Virus record (IMG/VR): IMGVR_UViG_3300009537_000040
Coordinates: 1-43,873 of that record
Direction: 5' to 3' (one strand)
Source: a virus
DNA: 43,873 nucleotides
The position numbers were made by a program, and so were the translations under genes. This document shows positions 28,192-36,811 of this stretch, in pieces (within the stretch, counting starts at the first letter, position 1; every line of letters starts with the position of its first letter). A model generated the notes under the pieces. The model saw nothing but the letters and a program-made list of their open reading frames with translations. It searched no databases and was not told where the DNA came from.

Positions 28192-29954
28192 TGCCTAGCA
28201 TAACCTCTGCGCCAACCATAGAAGATTCAAATGGCGACAAGTGGGAGGTGGGGGTTGATAATGACGGAAAATTTATATACACAACGTCTACCGATACGGC
28301 GCAGAGCATATATATACAGTCTCCAGACAATACGGTCTGGTTGCTGACATTGGATGGAACGCCGGTGATAGGAGCGCAAAAACAGTATTCTGATACGGAT
28401 GTCACAGAGGTTTATTCTGATGATTTTTCTGGTTCTGGCGCCATTTCATCTCCATGGGTTCGGACCTTTGGAAGCAACACAGTAAACCAAGTGGGTGGTA
28501 TCGGTATAGGCAGCGCTACGCCGTCTGGGTTTTTGAGGTATCAATACACAACTGGGTCATTAGAACACTGCTACGTCCAGTGCAGGCTAGTAGGTGGGGC
28601 TATCAACACACAAAATCAATTCGGTTTAACTTTTAGAAACCCGACATCTGGAGTAGATACGGGATATTACGTATATGTCCAAGTAGATGGCGGACTCACT
28701 GTAATTGAGAAATACGTTTTAGGATCATCTACAACGATTGGGGATGTCATTACGCATGCTTCGCTAAGCCATAGCGACATGATAAAGATCACAATGTCTT
28801 ACTCTACAATAAAGTTCTTTATTAATTCTTCATTAACGGCAACAAGAACTGATTCTGACTACTCATCTGGATTTGCTGGTCTACTATATGCCGTAGATGG
28901 AGTAGCGAATGATGTTGAGATAGACGATTGGAGCGCTGGGACATTAAACCCACTCAAGGTTTCCGCCCTTGTCACGAACGTTCAAACCCAGTCTCCTAGT
29001 GGACAGACGTGGGATTGGGTTGTTGATAATGACGGAAACGTATCAACCAGTGCAGTGGACCCAACAGGGGAGATAGAAGTTATGGCTAACACTTTTGATT
29101 TTAACTGCACCAGAAACGAGATATTGGAGTCAGCCTTCAGGAAAATAGGCGCTCTTCATATTGGTCAACCACTCAGTCATGATCAGCTGTCAATAGGAGT
29201 GAAGGCTTTAAACAAAATCGTTAGAGAAGACAATCTAAGCGATACGAGACAAACAAAGAACCTGTGGGCTTTTTGTGAGGACGCCCTAATATTAAAGGCA
29301 AACGGTTTCGTATATACAACAGATGATGACCTAGCTAGCCACATCATAGAACTTAGATCTGTTGTATATAGAGATACGGGCGGTGATGATACGCCTGTCC
29401 AAATCTTAACAGCAGAGCAATATGGGGCCATAAGCAACAAGAACGACACGGGAGATGTTGAGAAGGTCTATATGTACAGAGACAAAACATTATCATCTAA
29501 TATGCTTTATGTTTGGCCAGGCAAATCCTCTGTTGGCACTACCAGTGTTGTTTTGGGAACAGACGGCCTAAATTATAGCTGCATCATGGGGCATGAGTCT
29601 GCGGCTATCAATAGACCTATTACCGGATCTAGCTATCGGCTTTATTGGTCACAGCAAGGATCTGGTGGGACAACATGGGCCACCGGGACAGACTATACCA
29701 ATGGCGAATTGTTGTGGTATTTGTTTAAAAGGCCATTGTATGACTTCGATAATGCTGGCGATAATCCAGACTACCCATCCGGCTGGTGTCGGTATTTGGA
29801 ATATCGGTTGGCGTTTGATTTAAGTCCAGAGTATGCCATTAGCTTAGATGAGAGGAATTGGTTGAAGGGTGAATATCTTAATGCCAGGCATGAGCTTTTC
29901 CCTAGCACTCAGCCTGTAACGACAGACACAAACAACAAAACTTTATTCTTTTAG
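28191..29954 (+). CDS. P22 gp4-like tail accessory factor fused to an N-terminal lectin-like domain
   Basis: A 587-residue protein. From residue 298 (MANTFDFNCTRNEILESAFR) the sequence is a gp4-like head-completion factor: ALHIGQPLSHDQLSIGVKAL, RPLYDFDNAGDNPDYPSGWC and YLEYRLAFDLSPEYAISLDE. Inside it is the small insert GTDGLNYSCIMGHESAAINR, common in this family. The first 297 residues are a beta-sandwich (YSDDFSGSGAISSPWVRTFG) between two copies of a WxxxVDNDG motif. ATG 29082 has its own ribosome site (AGGGGAGA), so a short gp4-like product is also likely. Confidence 0.78.
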   Translation: MPSITSAPTIEDSNGDKWEVGVDNDGKFIYTTSTDTAQSIYIQSPDNTVWLLTLDGTPVIGAQKQYSDTDVTEVYSDDFSGSGAISSPWVRTFGSNTVNQVGGIGIGSATPSGFLRYQYTTGSLEHCYVQCRLVGGAINTQNQFGLTFRNPTSGVDTGYYVYVQVDGGLTVIEKYVLGSSTTIGDVITHASLSHSDMIKITMSYSTIKFFINSSLTATRTDSDYSSGFAGLLYAVDGVANDVEIDDWSAGTLNPLKVSALVTNVQTQSPSGQTWDWVVDNDGNVSTSAVDPTGEIEVMANTFDFNCTRNEILESAFRKIGALHIGQPLSHDQLSIGVKALNKIVREDNLSDTRQTKNLWAFCEDALILKANGFVYTTDDDLASHIIELRSVVYRDTGGDDTPVQILTAEQYGAISNKNDTGDVEKVYMYRDKTLSSNMLYVWPGKSSVGTTSVVLGTDGLNYSCIMGHESAAINRPITGSSYRLYWSQQGSGGTTWATGTDYTNGELLWYLFKRPLYDFDNAGDNPDYPSGWCRYLEYRLAFDLSPEYAISLDERNWLKGEYLNARHELFPSTQPVTTDTNNKTLFF

Positions 29955-29963
29955 GAGGGTAAA

Positions 29964-30413
29964 ATGGGACGACGATACACAACAGACGGGAACCAAAACG
30001 CAGCATCAGCTACAACCATATTGGCCCTGGAGTCTGCTACCACAATCAGACCAAAGATATACGAAATCGTTTTCGGCTCCGCTGCAACTCCAGCAGACCA
30101 GGCCTTTAACATGCAAATTAATAGGATAACTGCGGTTGGAACAAGAACTACCGTTACTTGTCAGCCACATGATCCGGCAGACCCGGCCGCGCTTGCTGCT
30201 GGAGCGGAAAACCATACCGCAGAACCAACCAAGACAGCAAATGAGGTTATGCTTAGTTTTTCCGTTAACCAACAAGCCACATTCCGGTGGGTTGTACCAC
30301 CAGAAGAAGGTCTTGTCTCGCCAGCAACAGCCAATAACGGGCTGGCACTGGTGTTTATCGTGGTGTCTGGCGGAACCGCTCTTTGTGAGGCGACCTTTAT
30401 GCACGAGGAATAA
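29964..30413 (+). CDS. conserved phage structural protein
   Basis: One hundred and forty-nine residues with TTAGGAGGGTAAA upstream. MGRRYTTDGNQNAASATTIL, YEIVFGSAATPADQAFNMQI, ATFRWVVPPEEGLVSPATAN and NGLALVFIVVSGGTALCEA. This pattern (an IVFGS...PADxAFxWxxxR-like core) is familiar in podovirus-type virion regions, where it is usually labelled as a decoration or structural protein. It follows the gp4-like gene. Confidence 0.65.
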   Translation: MGRRYTTDGNQNAASATTILALESATTIRPKIYEIVFGSAATPADQAFNMQINRITAVGTRTTVTCQPHDPADPAALAAGAENHTAEPTKTANEVMLSFSVNQQATFRWVVPPEEGLVSPATANNGLALVFIVVSGGTALCEATFMHEE

Positions 30414-30719
30414 ATGCTTGTAGGGTCAAGAAAAACAACCAATCGTCGTGCTGGTTATGCCACGATTGTTGGTCATGGTTTCAGGATCAAGGAATTCGAC
30501 ACTGCTACCTGTGTTCACTGTAACCACGTTTGGGTAGTAAGGTCCAACAACCCAGACTTAAATGCGGATCTTGGTGGTTGGTGTACTTTGTGTTCTAAGG
30601 GCATATGTCCAGATTGCATCGGAAAAGAATGTTTCCCATTCGAGAGAAAGCTTGATATGTACGAAAGATCGCAGGCTCTTTACGCGCAGGTAACTGGCAA
30701 TTTGGATTTAAGAGGGTAA
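30414..30719 (+). CDS. double zinc-ribbon phage protein
   Basis: One hundred and one residues with three C-x2-C pairs: ATCVHCNHVWVV, GWCTLCSKGICPDC and a last lone Cys before FPFERKLDMYE. The order FxCxHCN...DLGGxCxxCxKxICPxC...PFExKLE is a recurrent small phage protein found between tail accessory genes. It is probably a metal-stabilised connector or assembly factor; function unknown. Confidence 0.7.
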   Translation: MLVGSRKTTNRRAGYATIVGHGFRIKEFDTATCVHCNHVWVVRSNNPDLNADLGGWCTLCSKGICPDCIGKECFPFERKLDMYERSQALYAQVTGNLDLRG

Positions 30720-30720
30720 A

Positions 30721-31194
30721 ATGGCTCTACAAGAGGCGACTGTTATAAACGATGGACATAATATAGCTGTAAGGAACTGGTCAAGTAGGCATCACGTTCA
30801 GTACCCATACCTTTTCTGGGTTCATCACCTAAATGCCGTTTACCATCCACCCTTTCTTTCCACCGACAGAGACAGGAGTGCTGTTTATCGCAAGAACCTA
30901 GACTACACTTACCCATCTGTTTTCTTTAACAGTTTTAAATCCATAAAAACAGTAGCGTGGTTTAGTCAAATACCAGAATCGGTAAGGAGAAGATATGCAG
31001 TCGATTATCAATATCCTTCGTTCTTTATGGAAAGCTACAAATCTATAAATACGATACCTTGGTTCTCATACTTCCACGCGAACAGTTTAAATGTGGCCAA
31101 TAGGAAACTGTCTAGGAGCAGATATTCTTCCTATCAGTCGTTTTCTGCTAATCCTAAATTGGGGGCCAAGACAAGGCCCATTAAGGAATGCTAA
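30721..31194 (+). CDS. hypothetical protein with three internal repeats
   Basis: One hundred and fifty-seven residues, unusually rich in Tyr, Phe, Ser and Arg. A repeat of about 20 residues occurs twice clearly (DYTYPSVFFNSFKSIKTVAW and DYQYPSFFMESYKSINTIPW) and once diverged (VQYPYLFWVHHLNAVYHPPF). The family is not recognised. Between a zinc protein and the tailspike, it may be a tail adaptor. It ends four bases before the tailspike start. Confidence 0.55.
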   Translation: MALQEATVINDGHNIAVRNWSSRHHVQYPYLFWVHHLNAVYHPPFLSTDRDRSAVYRKNLDYTYPSVFFNSFKSIKTVAWFSQIPESVRRRYAVDYQYPSFFMESYKSINTIPWFSYFHANSLNVANRKLSRSRYSSYQSFSANPKLGAKTRPIKEC

Positions 31195-33000
31195 ATGTCT
31201 ACAGGTGGAGCACAATTCAAATCGTTCGGTCCGTTTAGCGATACAAGCGGAACCCTAATCACTTCCATTCAAGTTTATCATTATGCGGCAGGCACGACAA
31301 CCGATAAAGATGCGTGGGTCGATGAAGTAAAATCGTCTACTATCGCTCAACCCATACAAAGCGATTCCACTGGTTTGGCAAAGGGCTATTTTGATGGCGA
31401 TTACCATATTCAGATTGTAGACACATCTACCAATCAGGCCATACATGACTGGGATAATGTCAGGATTACTCAGGACACCGCTACGCTATGGGAAGGTAAT
31501 CACGGCACCGCATCTCCGTCAGCGCTTACCTCAAACAGATGGCAGTTGTTTGCTAAGCATACTGCCGGTAATGTGTTCCAGGGACTACAGATTAACGATG
31601 GCACATCATTTATAAATATCAGTGGCGGCCAGTTGGATGAATATACATTAACCGGACTGCCGACTGCTGGCCATAAGGGTCGTATAGCGCTTGTGTCGGA
31701 TGACATAAGAGGGTTGTGGATCGACACCGGAACGCAATGGATACCATACCAAACCGACTGGGTTAACGTTAAATACTTTGGTGCTGCGGGGGATGACACT
31801 CAAGACGACACATCCTACATTCAGGCCGCAATAGACGCCATGGCCGCCGGAGAATTTGGCGAAGGCGGAATTGTCTATTTTCCAACCGGCATTTATAAAA
31901 CAACGGCAAAGATTACAAGGGCGTCCACGAGATTCAACCTAACGCTTATGGGAAGCGGATACAACTCTACGCTCATCCGATCTGAGTCTGGACTTGGCAC
32001 TGATTTTACATTTGAAATTGGAGACACCTCGGCTGCGCTTCAATTCACAAGATTCATAGGACTTGGAATTGATTGCGAGTCTTCTACCGGAGGATGCGTC
32101 AAGGGGTTAAATGTTAGAAATTTCCAATTCAGAGATTGCTTCTTTACAGCACCGAACCTTTCGGGGGACACGACGCGAGGCATTTTCGTTGATCAGGACT
32201 CTGCCGGGGCTCCATTTTCAGGGTACATCAATATCGATCACTGCACCTTCGAGAGGTTTAAAGTGGCCATAGAAGCCGACAACGTGACAACGGCCAGCCA
32301 CATTACATATTCCAAAATAAGCGGCGGCAGTGTGGCTGGATCACGTGGAATTGCGCTACTAAATTCCAATGTAGCTGGATGGCACGTTTCTTTCAATCAG
32401 TTTGAGGGCTTCACTGAAGGCGCTATATACACAAAAGGCCAGCAATCCAATTACTCTCTAAACAGGTTCGAGTCAAACACGGACTATCACATTAAGTTTG
32501 ATGGCGACGAAACGGTCAACACAAGATCCATGGTTTTCGCCAACAAATATATTGGGGCGGTAACGAATACCATTGTATTTCCTGGCGGCAACACAACCAA
32601 TGCGGCGGCTTACGGGATTTACATGGTTGATAACGACCTGGGATTCGATGCCCCAAACAGCGATTTAATCTGCAGAACGGCAGAGCCAACAACACTGAAA
32701 GTTGGGACATCAGCATCCAAGGCCTCTATAGGAAACATACTGTCTGGCACGTTGGCGGTTACTGGACCGGTAACGGTGGCTGCCAACAGCAGCAATACCT
32801 ATACTGTGACATTGACGGGGGCAACGGTTAGCCATATGGCAATCGCTTCTTATGATCAAATCGTAAGCACAGCGTTAGTCGTACATGCCACCGTAACGGC
32901 TGTCAGTACTGTTACTGTTACAATTCAAAATTTGTCTGCTTCTGGAGTGACGATGACGGGCGATGGGACTATACGGGTTATGACATTTGCGTTAACATAA
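31195..33000 (+). CDS. tailspike protein with pectate-lyase-like beta-helix
   Basis: Six hundred and one residues. The N-terminal head-binding domain (FKSFGPFSDTSGTLITSIQV) is followed by a small beta domain and, from about residue 195, the right-handed beta-helix entry motif VKYFGAAGDDTQDDTSYIQA with AAIDAMAAGEFGEGGIVYFP, as in Pectate_lyase_3 tailspikes. Repeating coils (GLGIDCESSTGGCVKGLNVR, DHCTFERFKVAIEADNVTTA) follow; the last 90 residues form a Thr/Val-rich beta end domain. It would bind and cut host surface polysaccharide; the catalytic residues cannot be assigned from sequence. Confidence 0.85.
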   Translation: MSTGGAQFKSFGPFSDTSGTLITSIQVYHYAAGTTTDKDAWVDEVKSSTIAQPIQSDSTGLAKGYFDGDYHIQIVDTSTNQAIHDWDNVRITQDTATLWEGNHGTASPSALTSNRWQLFAKHTAGNVFQGLQINDGTSFINISGGQLDEYTLTGLPTAGHKGRIALVSDDIRGLWIDTGTQWIPYQTDWVNVKYFGAAGDDTQDDTSYIQAAIDAMAAGEFGEGGIVYFPTGIYKTTAKITRASTRFNLTLMGSGYNSTLIRSESGLGTDFTFEIGDTSAALQFTRFIGLGIDCESSTGGCVKGLNVRNFQFRDCFFTAPNLSGDTTRGIFVDQDSAGAPFSGYINIDHCTFERFKVAIEADNVTTASHITYSKISGGSVAGSRGIALLNSNVAGWHVSFNQFEGFTEGAIYTKGQQSNYSLNRFESNTDYHIKFDGDETVNTRSMVFANKYIGAVTNTIVFPGGNTTNAAAYGIYMVDNDLGFDAPNSDLICRTAEPTTLKVGTSASKASIGNILSGTLAVTGPVTVAANSSNTYTVTLTGATVSHMAIASYDQIVSTALVVHATVTAVSTVTVTIQNLSASGVTMTGDGTIRVMTFALT

Positions 33001-34382
33001 TGGGAATTGCTGGAATTACAAAAAACATAGCCATTACGCCGATTGGGCTGAAGAACGCAAAAGACTCTTCTGTTTTGTACCCGTACCACATAGATTTAAG
33101 AAATGGGAATTTAAACTCTATGGGGCACATGGAAAGACGTCCAGGTTTTAGTTCTAAGTGGGATATAGGCGCAGATGTTGGGGTAGAGCTTTTGATTCCT
33201 GAAGGCGATGGATATGCCGTTGGGTCAAATAAACTAGTTTACAAGCTTGGCGATGCCGTTGCGGCACTATCTGGAATGCTGAATGGAAAAAATAGGCCGA
33301 CATGGGTTAATCATCAGGGAGACATCATAATAGCCGACGGTGGAAACCCAGTGAAGGTGGTCGGTGGATCAATAGTCCAACTAGGAGGAACCCCCCCCAG
33401 GGGTAAGTTCATAGACACTCTGGACACGTTTGTAATTATAAGTGGTTATAACGGAATTAGTTTTAGGTGGTCTTCGGCGGCGAATTCTGGAGTTTGGAGC
33501 ACGTCCAACGAAAACTCTGTTCTTGGTAACGGAGAAGTCATTGAAATGATGAAGGTTTACAACAGACACATTTACTTCTTTAAAACAAAATCCATAGAGT
33601 TATGGGTAAATGTTGGTGGTGAAACGGTTTTTGGCAGGAACATTTATATAGAAAAGGGAACAGAGTCAGGACACTCTGTCGTCCAGGCTAACAATGGCTT
33701 CTATTTTTATGGCAATGATGGCAGGTTCTATGAATTACACGGAACAAACCCTCAGGTCATAGACGAACTTTACCGCGATGAGGTTAATAAGATAAATGAT
33801 AAGCCAAAAGTGGTTGGGTTTAACTTCACAAAGGAAGGCATTATTAGATGGACAGCGCTTACGGAAGGCTTAACGTTTTCTTATGATTATGTGAACAATG
33901 TCTTTTCTCAAGATAACACATGGGACCATGGTCAGTGGGAACGCATGCCAATCAACTCTTACATGGAAATTAACGGAGAGTCTTACTTCGGAGATTTTGC
34001 AGATACGGGCAAGGTTTATCATTGGTCAAATGAATACGACCATGATGACGGAGAGCCCATCAGAACACATCGTGAGTTGTCTTTAATTCTAAACGATAAC
34101 AGGTTCAGGGGGCGCGTCAATAGAATGGGCTTCAGGTTCGAGAGAGGCGTGGCTACAGCGGAGTATCCTAATCCAAAGATGATGTTTAGTTGGAGATTTG
34201 ACCGACAACCTCATTGGCGATACACCGAAATAGATTTAGGTGTTCATGGCGACACAAATCCATATGTTGAAATGCCTCCATTAGGGATAGGCAGGGAGGT
34301 TCAAATGCGTTTCACTGAAACAGATATCGTCCCGTTTGTCTTTACGCACGCCGATATCACAACAGAAGCGTTGGGTTCATAA
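33000..34382 (+). CDS. P22 gp10-like packaged-DNA stabilisation / tail protein
   Basis: Four hundred and sixty residues starting on the last base of the tailspike stop. LYPYHIDLRNGNLNSMGHME, RRPGFSS, DTFVIISGYNGISFRWSS, FFKTKSIELWVNVGG, GTESGHSVVQANNGFYFYGN and ELYRDEVNKI follow the order of the gp10 family that caps the portal-gp4 channel after packaging. The usual aromatic-rich beta-propeller pattern is clear. It fits the gp4-gp10 arrangement seen here. Confidence 0.82.
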   Translation: MGIAGITKNIAITPIGLKNAKDSSVLYPYHIDLRNGNLNSMGHMERRPGFSSKWDIGADVGVELLIPEGDGYAVGSNKLVYKLGDAVAALSGMLNGKNRPTWVNHQGDIIIADGGNPVKVVGGSIVQLGGTPPRGKFIDTLDTFVIISGYNGISFRWSSAANSGVWSTSNENSVLGNGEVIEMMKVYNRHIYFFKTKSIELWVNVGGETVFGRNIYIEKGTESGHSVVQANNGFYFYGNDGRFYELHGTNPQVIDELYRDEVNKINDKPKVVGFNFTKEGIIRWTALTEGLTFSYDYVNNVFSQDNTWDHGQWERMPINSYMEINGESYFGDFADTGKVYHWSNEYDHDDGEPIRTHRELSLILNDNRFRGRVNRMGFRFERGVATAEYPNPKMMFSWRFDRQPHWRYTEIDLGVHGDTNPYVEMPPLGIGREVQMRFTETDIVPFVFTHADITTEALGS

Positions 34383-34909
34383 TGCCAAAATGTCAGATTA
34401 GTTCAGAGGGTCCAGTTTATGACGATCCTCCCATTCAGATTAGACAGCAAATGGGAGATGTGGTGTTTCAGTATTTCAAGGCAAACCATCTTCGTCTGTA
34501 TGGGCAGGGGAATACTCCTGGGGATTTGGATAGCATAAACGTCGCCACATCTTTTAGTGATGGACTTAAGGATCACGGGAATTCTACAAACGTTACCGCT
34601 TATCAGCACCACGGGTCTGGACTTCATTCATCCCTTATCCAGGCCTCGTCTTTATCCGACACCGCCGTATCTGTTGTTGCTGGAGTAGAATCTTCAGTAT
34701 CGGTTACAAACCCAAACGCAGATCTAACATACGATCAGCCAGAGGTTGACCTTGTTAACGAAATGAAGGCCGATATAAATTCCTTGGTGAATAATTTTAA
34801 CGCTCTGGTTGTGCAATTCAATCTGTTACGGGACGACCATAATGTTCTTGTAGCTGACTACAACACACTCAAGGCGAATTTAAGGTCAGCGTCATTGCTG
34901 GCCGTATAG
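34382..34909 (+). CDS. virion protein with C-terminal coiled coil, tail-needle candidate
   Basis: One hundred and seventy-five residues overlapping the gp10-like stop by one base. The N-terminus (YDDPPIQIRQQMGDVVFQYF) is not recognised; the middle is Ser/Thr-rich, and the end is a clear heptad region (LVNEMKADINSLVNNFNALV, then QFNLLRDDHNVLVADYNTLK). In P22 the gene after gp10 encodes the trimeric needle gp26, also a coiled coil; that is position-based analogy only. Confidence 0.5.
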   Translation: MPKCQISSEGPVYDDPPIQIRQQMGDVVFQYFKANHLRLYGQGNTPGDLDSINVATSFSDGLKDHGNSTNVTAYQHHGSGLHSSLIQASSLSDTAVSVVAGVESSVSVTNPNADLTYDQPEVDLVNEMKADINSLVNNFNALVVQFNLLRDDHNVLVADYNTLKANLRSASLLAV

Positions 34910-34920
34910 GGGAAAAAGAG

Positions 34921-35655
34921 ATGGCTTTAGGAGTAGGTGCAGCGGTACTAGGCGGATCGGCCATAGGGGCCATTGGCAATATCATCGGTGGTAGTTCTCA
35001 GGGAAGGGCCATTGATAGGGCTTCCAGAAGGCAACAGGATTTTCAGAACAGGTTGCTTGACTTCCAACGGATGATATTTGAGATCGGGCAAGAGCAAGGA
35101 GCGCCCTTCAGGGAGGCCGCCATAGGGGCGCTCCCAGGGTTAATCAATGAAGTAAACAACCCGACGCTAAGCGCTGGATTTGATTTAGCTTCTAGAGAGG
35201 GCCTTGAGGCCCTAAGGAACAGTTTTACAAGAAGTGGAGATCCTAATTCTGGCCCAGCCCAAACCGCTGGCGGAAGATTCATGGCTGGCCTACTTGCTGC
35301 AGAAAGAGATCGGCAGATAAATAACGCCTTTAGGTTGGCCGGTTTTGGTGGAGATCCAAGTGCGGCTAATACGAGAACTGCTGCACAGCTATTTGGCCCA
35401 TTAGGTCAAAGCGTTGGCGCTCAAAGCGGTTTGGATGTGACTGGTGGTGCTGTAAGGGGCGGAACAATAAGCTCCATTGGAAACACGATTGCTCAGTTGC
35501 CATTTTTAGCATCTCTTCAAAACTTGCGTGGAACCACATCTCCTGTCGGTGCATCTACTGCTGGTGCAGGAGGTCTAAACTTTGGATCACCTGCCAATCC
35601 AGGCTTTGATCTTAGATTCAATGACTTTCGACAAGGTGGTCTAAACCTAGGATAA
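34921..35655 (+). CDS. DNA-ejection / internal virion protein (gp7-like)
   Basis: Two hundred and forty-four residues. The N-terminus is a glycine-zipper membrane segment (GVGAAVLGGSAIGAIGNIIG), followed by a Gln/Arg-rich helix (IDRASRRQQDFQNRLLDFQR) and a Gly/Ala/Asn-rich disordered tail. This matches the short ejection proteins of P22-like phages, which are packed in the head and enter the host envelope with the DNA. It is the first of three such genes in a row. Confidence 0.65.
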   Translation: MALGVGAAVLGGSAIGAIGNIIGGSSQGRAIDRASRRQQDFQNRLLDFQRMIFEIGQEQGAPFREAAIGALPGLINEVNNPTLSAGFDLASREGLEALRNSFTRSGDPNSGPAQTAGGRFMAGLLAAERDRQINNAFRLAGFGGDPSAANTRTAAQLFGPLGQSVGAQSGLDVTGGAVRGGTISSIGNTIAQLPFLASLQNLRGTTSPVGASTAGAGGLNFGSPANPGFDLRFNDFRQGGLNLG

Positions 35656-35658
35656 ACA

Positions 35659-36810
35659 ATGGCTAACGTATTTATACCACAAGCACCCGATCTAATAGGT
35701 CCAGCCCTTAATATCCAGCAATTACGGCAGCAACAGCAGCGCCTGGACAGGGAAGATAGGAGGCTGGGCCTTGAAGAACAGAGGTTTTCAACACTACAAG
35801 ACGAACGTACAAAGATAGCCAGACAACAGAAGTTTGAAAATACCATGAGATTGGCTACACTGGACCCAGAATCAGCAGTTAGGCAGTTTAACACAGACCC
35901 AGACCTTATTGAAATGAGTGGCGGAAACATGGAACACATAGAGGATCAGGGTGAATTCCAGTTATTCCGAGACAACAACGATGGAAGAGTAGAGGCCGTT
36001 AATAAGAGGACACTGGAAGTCAGAACCGTCAGAGAAGGAACTAAACCAAAAGGAGGCGATGAAAAAGAATTTGCCCCAGACGTTGAGCAATATAGAAACC
36101 CAATAACTGGAGAGGTTATCGACATAAACGTCAGGGATCAGGCCTCTATAGACCAGGCGATTGGGGCTGGATTCACGTCAATAGGCCCAAGAGCGAAGGG
36201 CTTTTTGAGGGAAGAGGGCAAACAAGGCGCGGAAAAAGCAAGGGACATTGGTGATTCAGCAGAAAAGGCAAGACTTAATATAGTCACCCTGAAATCCATG
36301 GACAGATTGTTGGATAGGTTTGAGTCTGGTCGTCTTGCTGGGTTTGAGAAGTCTCTAAAGCAGTGGGCCGAAGCATTTGGCGTACCAATCGACATAACTG
36401 GACTGTCCGCAATGCAGGGTTTTAATGCCCTAGCAGAACAACTGGCATTGCAGTCTAGAAATATGGGCGAAGGGATGGTGTTAGCAGGCCAAATGTCAGA
36501 CAGAGACGTACAGTTCTTAAGGGATATGAACCCACAGCTCATTTTAAGCAAGGGCGGAAACAGGCTGATTATTAAGATAAGGCAAAAAATAGCGGAAAGA
36601 CAACAAGATATAGCAGATCTCGCGCTTGAGTATAGGGATTCTCGTGGCGGGGTGTTAGATCCTCTTGGGTTTGACGGCTTTATAAGAAAGAGATTAAAAG
36701 CAACGTCTGTTTTTGGGTTGCCTGAAGGGGCAACGTTGGCAGGGGAGCACAAAGAAACTGGACTGCCAGTATATGAAAGCGATGGCAAGTTCTTTATACC
36801 GGAGTTTTAA
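35659..36810 (+). CDS. putative ejection protein (internal virion protein)
   Basis: Three hundred and eighty-three residues. It opens with a very Gln/Arg/Glu-rich coiled coil (IQQLRQQQQRLDREDRRLGL, EEQRFSTLQDERTKIARQQK), followed by an Asp/Gly-rich middle and a helical core (LAEQLALQSRNMGEGMVLAG, then MSDRDVQFLRDMNPQLILSK). The C-terminus (GLPVYESDGKFFIPEF) resembles ends of tape-like ejection proteins. It follows the gp7-like protein with only 3 bases between. Confidence 0.6.
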   Translation: MANVFIPQAPDLIGPALNIQQLRQQQQRLDREDRRLGLEEQRFSTLQDERTKIARQQKFENTMRLATLDPESAVRQFNTDPDLIEMSGGNMEHIEDQGEFQLFRDNNDGRVEAVNKRTLEVRTVREGTKPKGGDEKEFAPDVEQYRNPITGEVIDINVRDQASIDQAIGAGFTSIGPRAKGFLREEGKQGAEKARDIGDSAEKARLNIVTLKSMDRLLDRFESGRLAGFEKSLKQWAEAFGVPIDITGLSAMQGFNALAEQLALQSRNMGEGMVLAGQMSDRDVQFLRDMNPQLILSKGGNRLIIKIRQKIAERQQDIADLALEYRDSRGGVLDPLGFDGFIRKRLKATSVFGLPEGATLAGEHKETGLPVYESDGKFFIPEF

Positions 36811-36811
36811 C

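Noticed and set aside
36138-36788. 216-codon minus-strand frame
   Set aside because: Antisense shadow of the 383-residue virion protein; no ribosome site or family motif.
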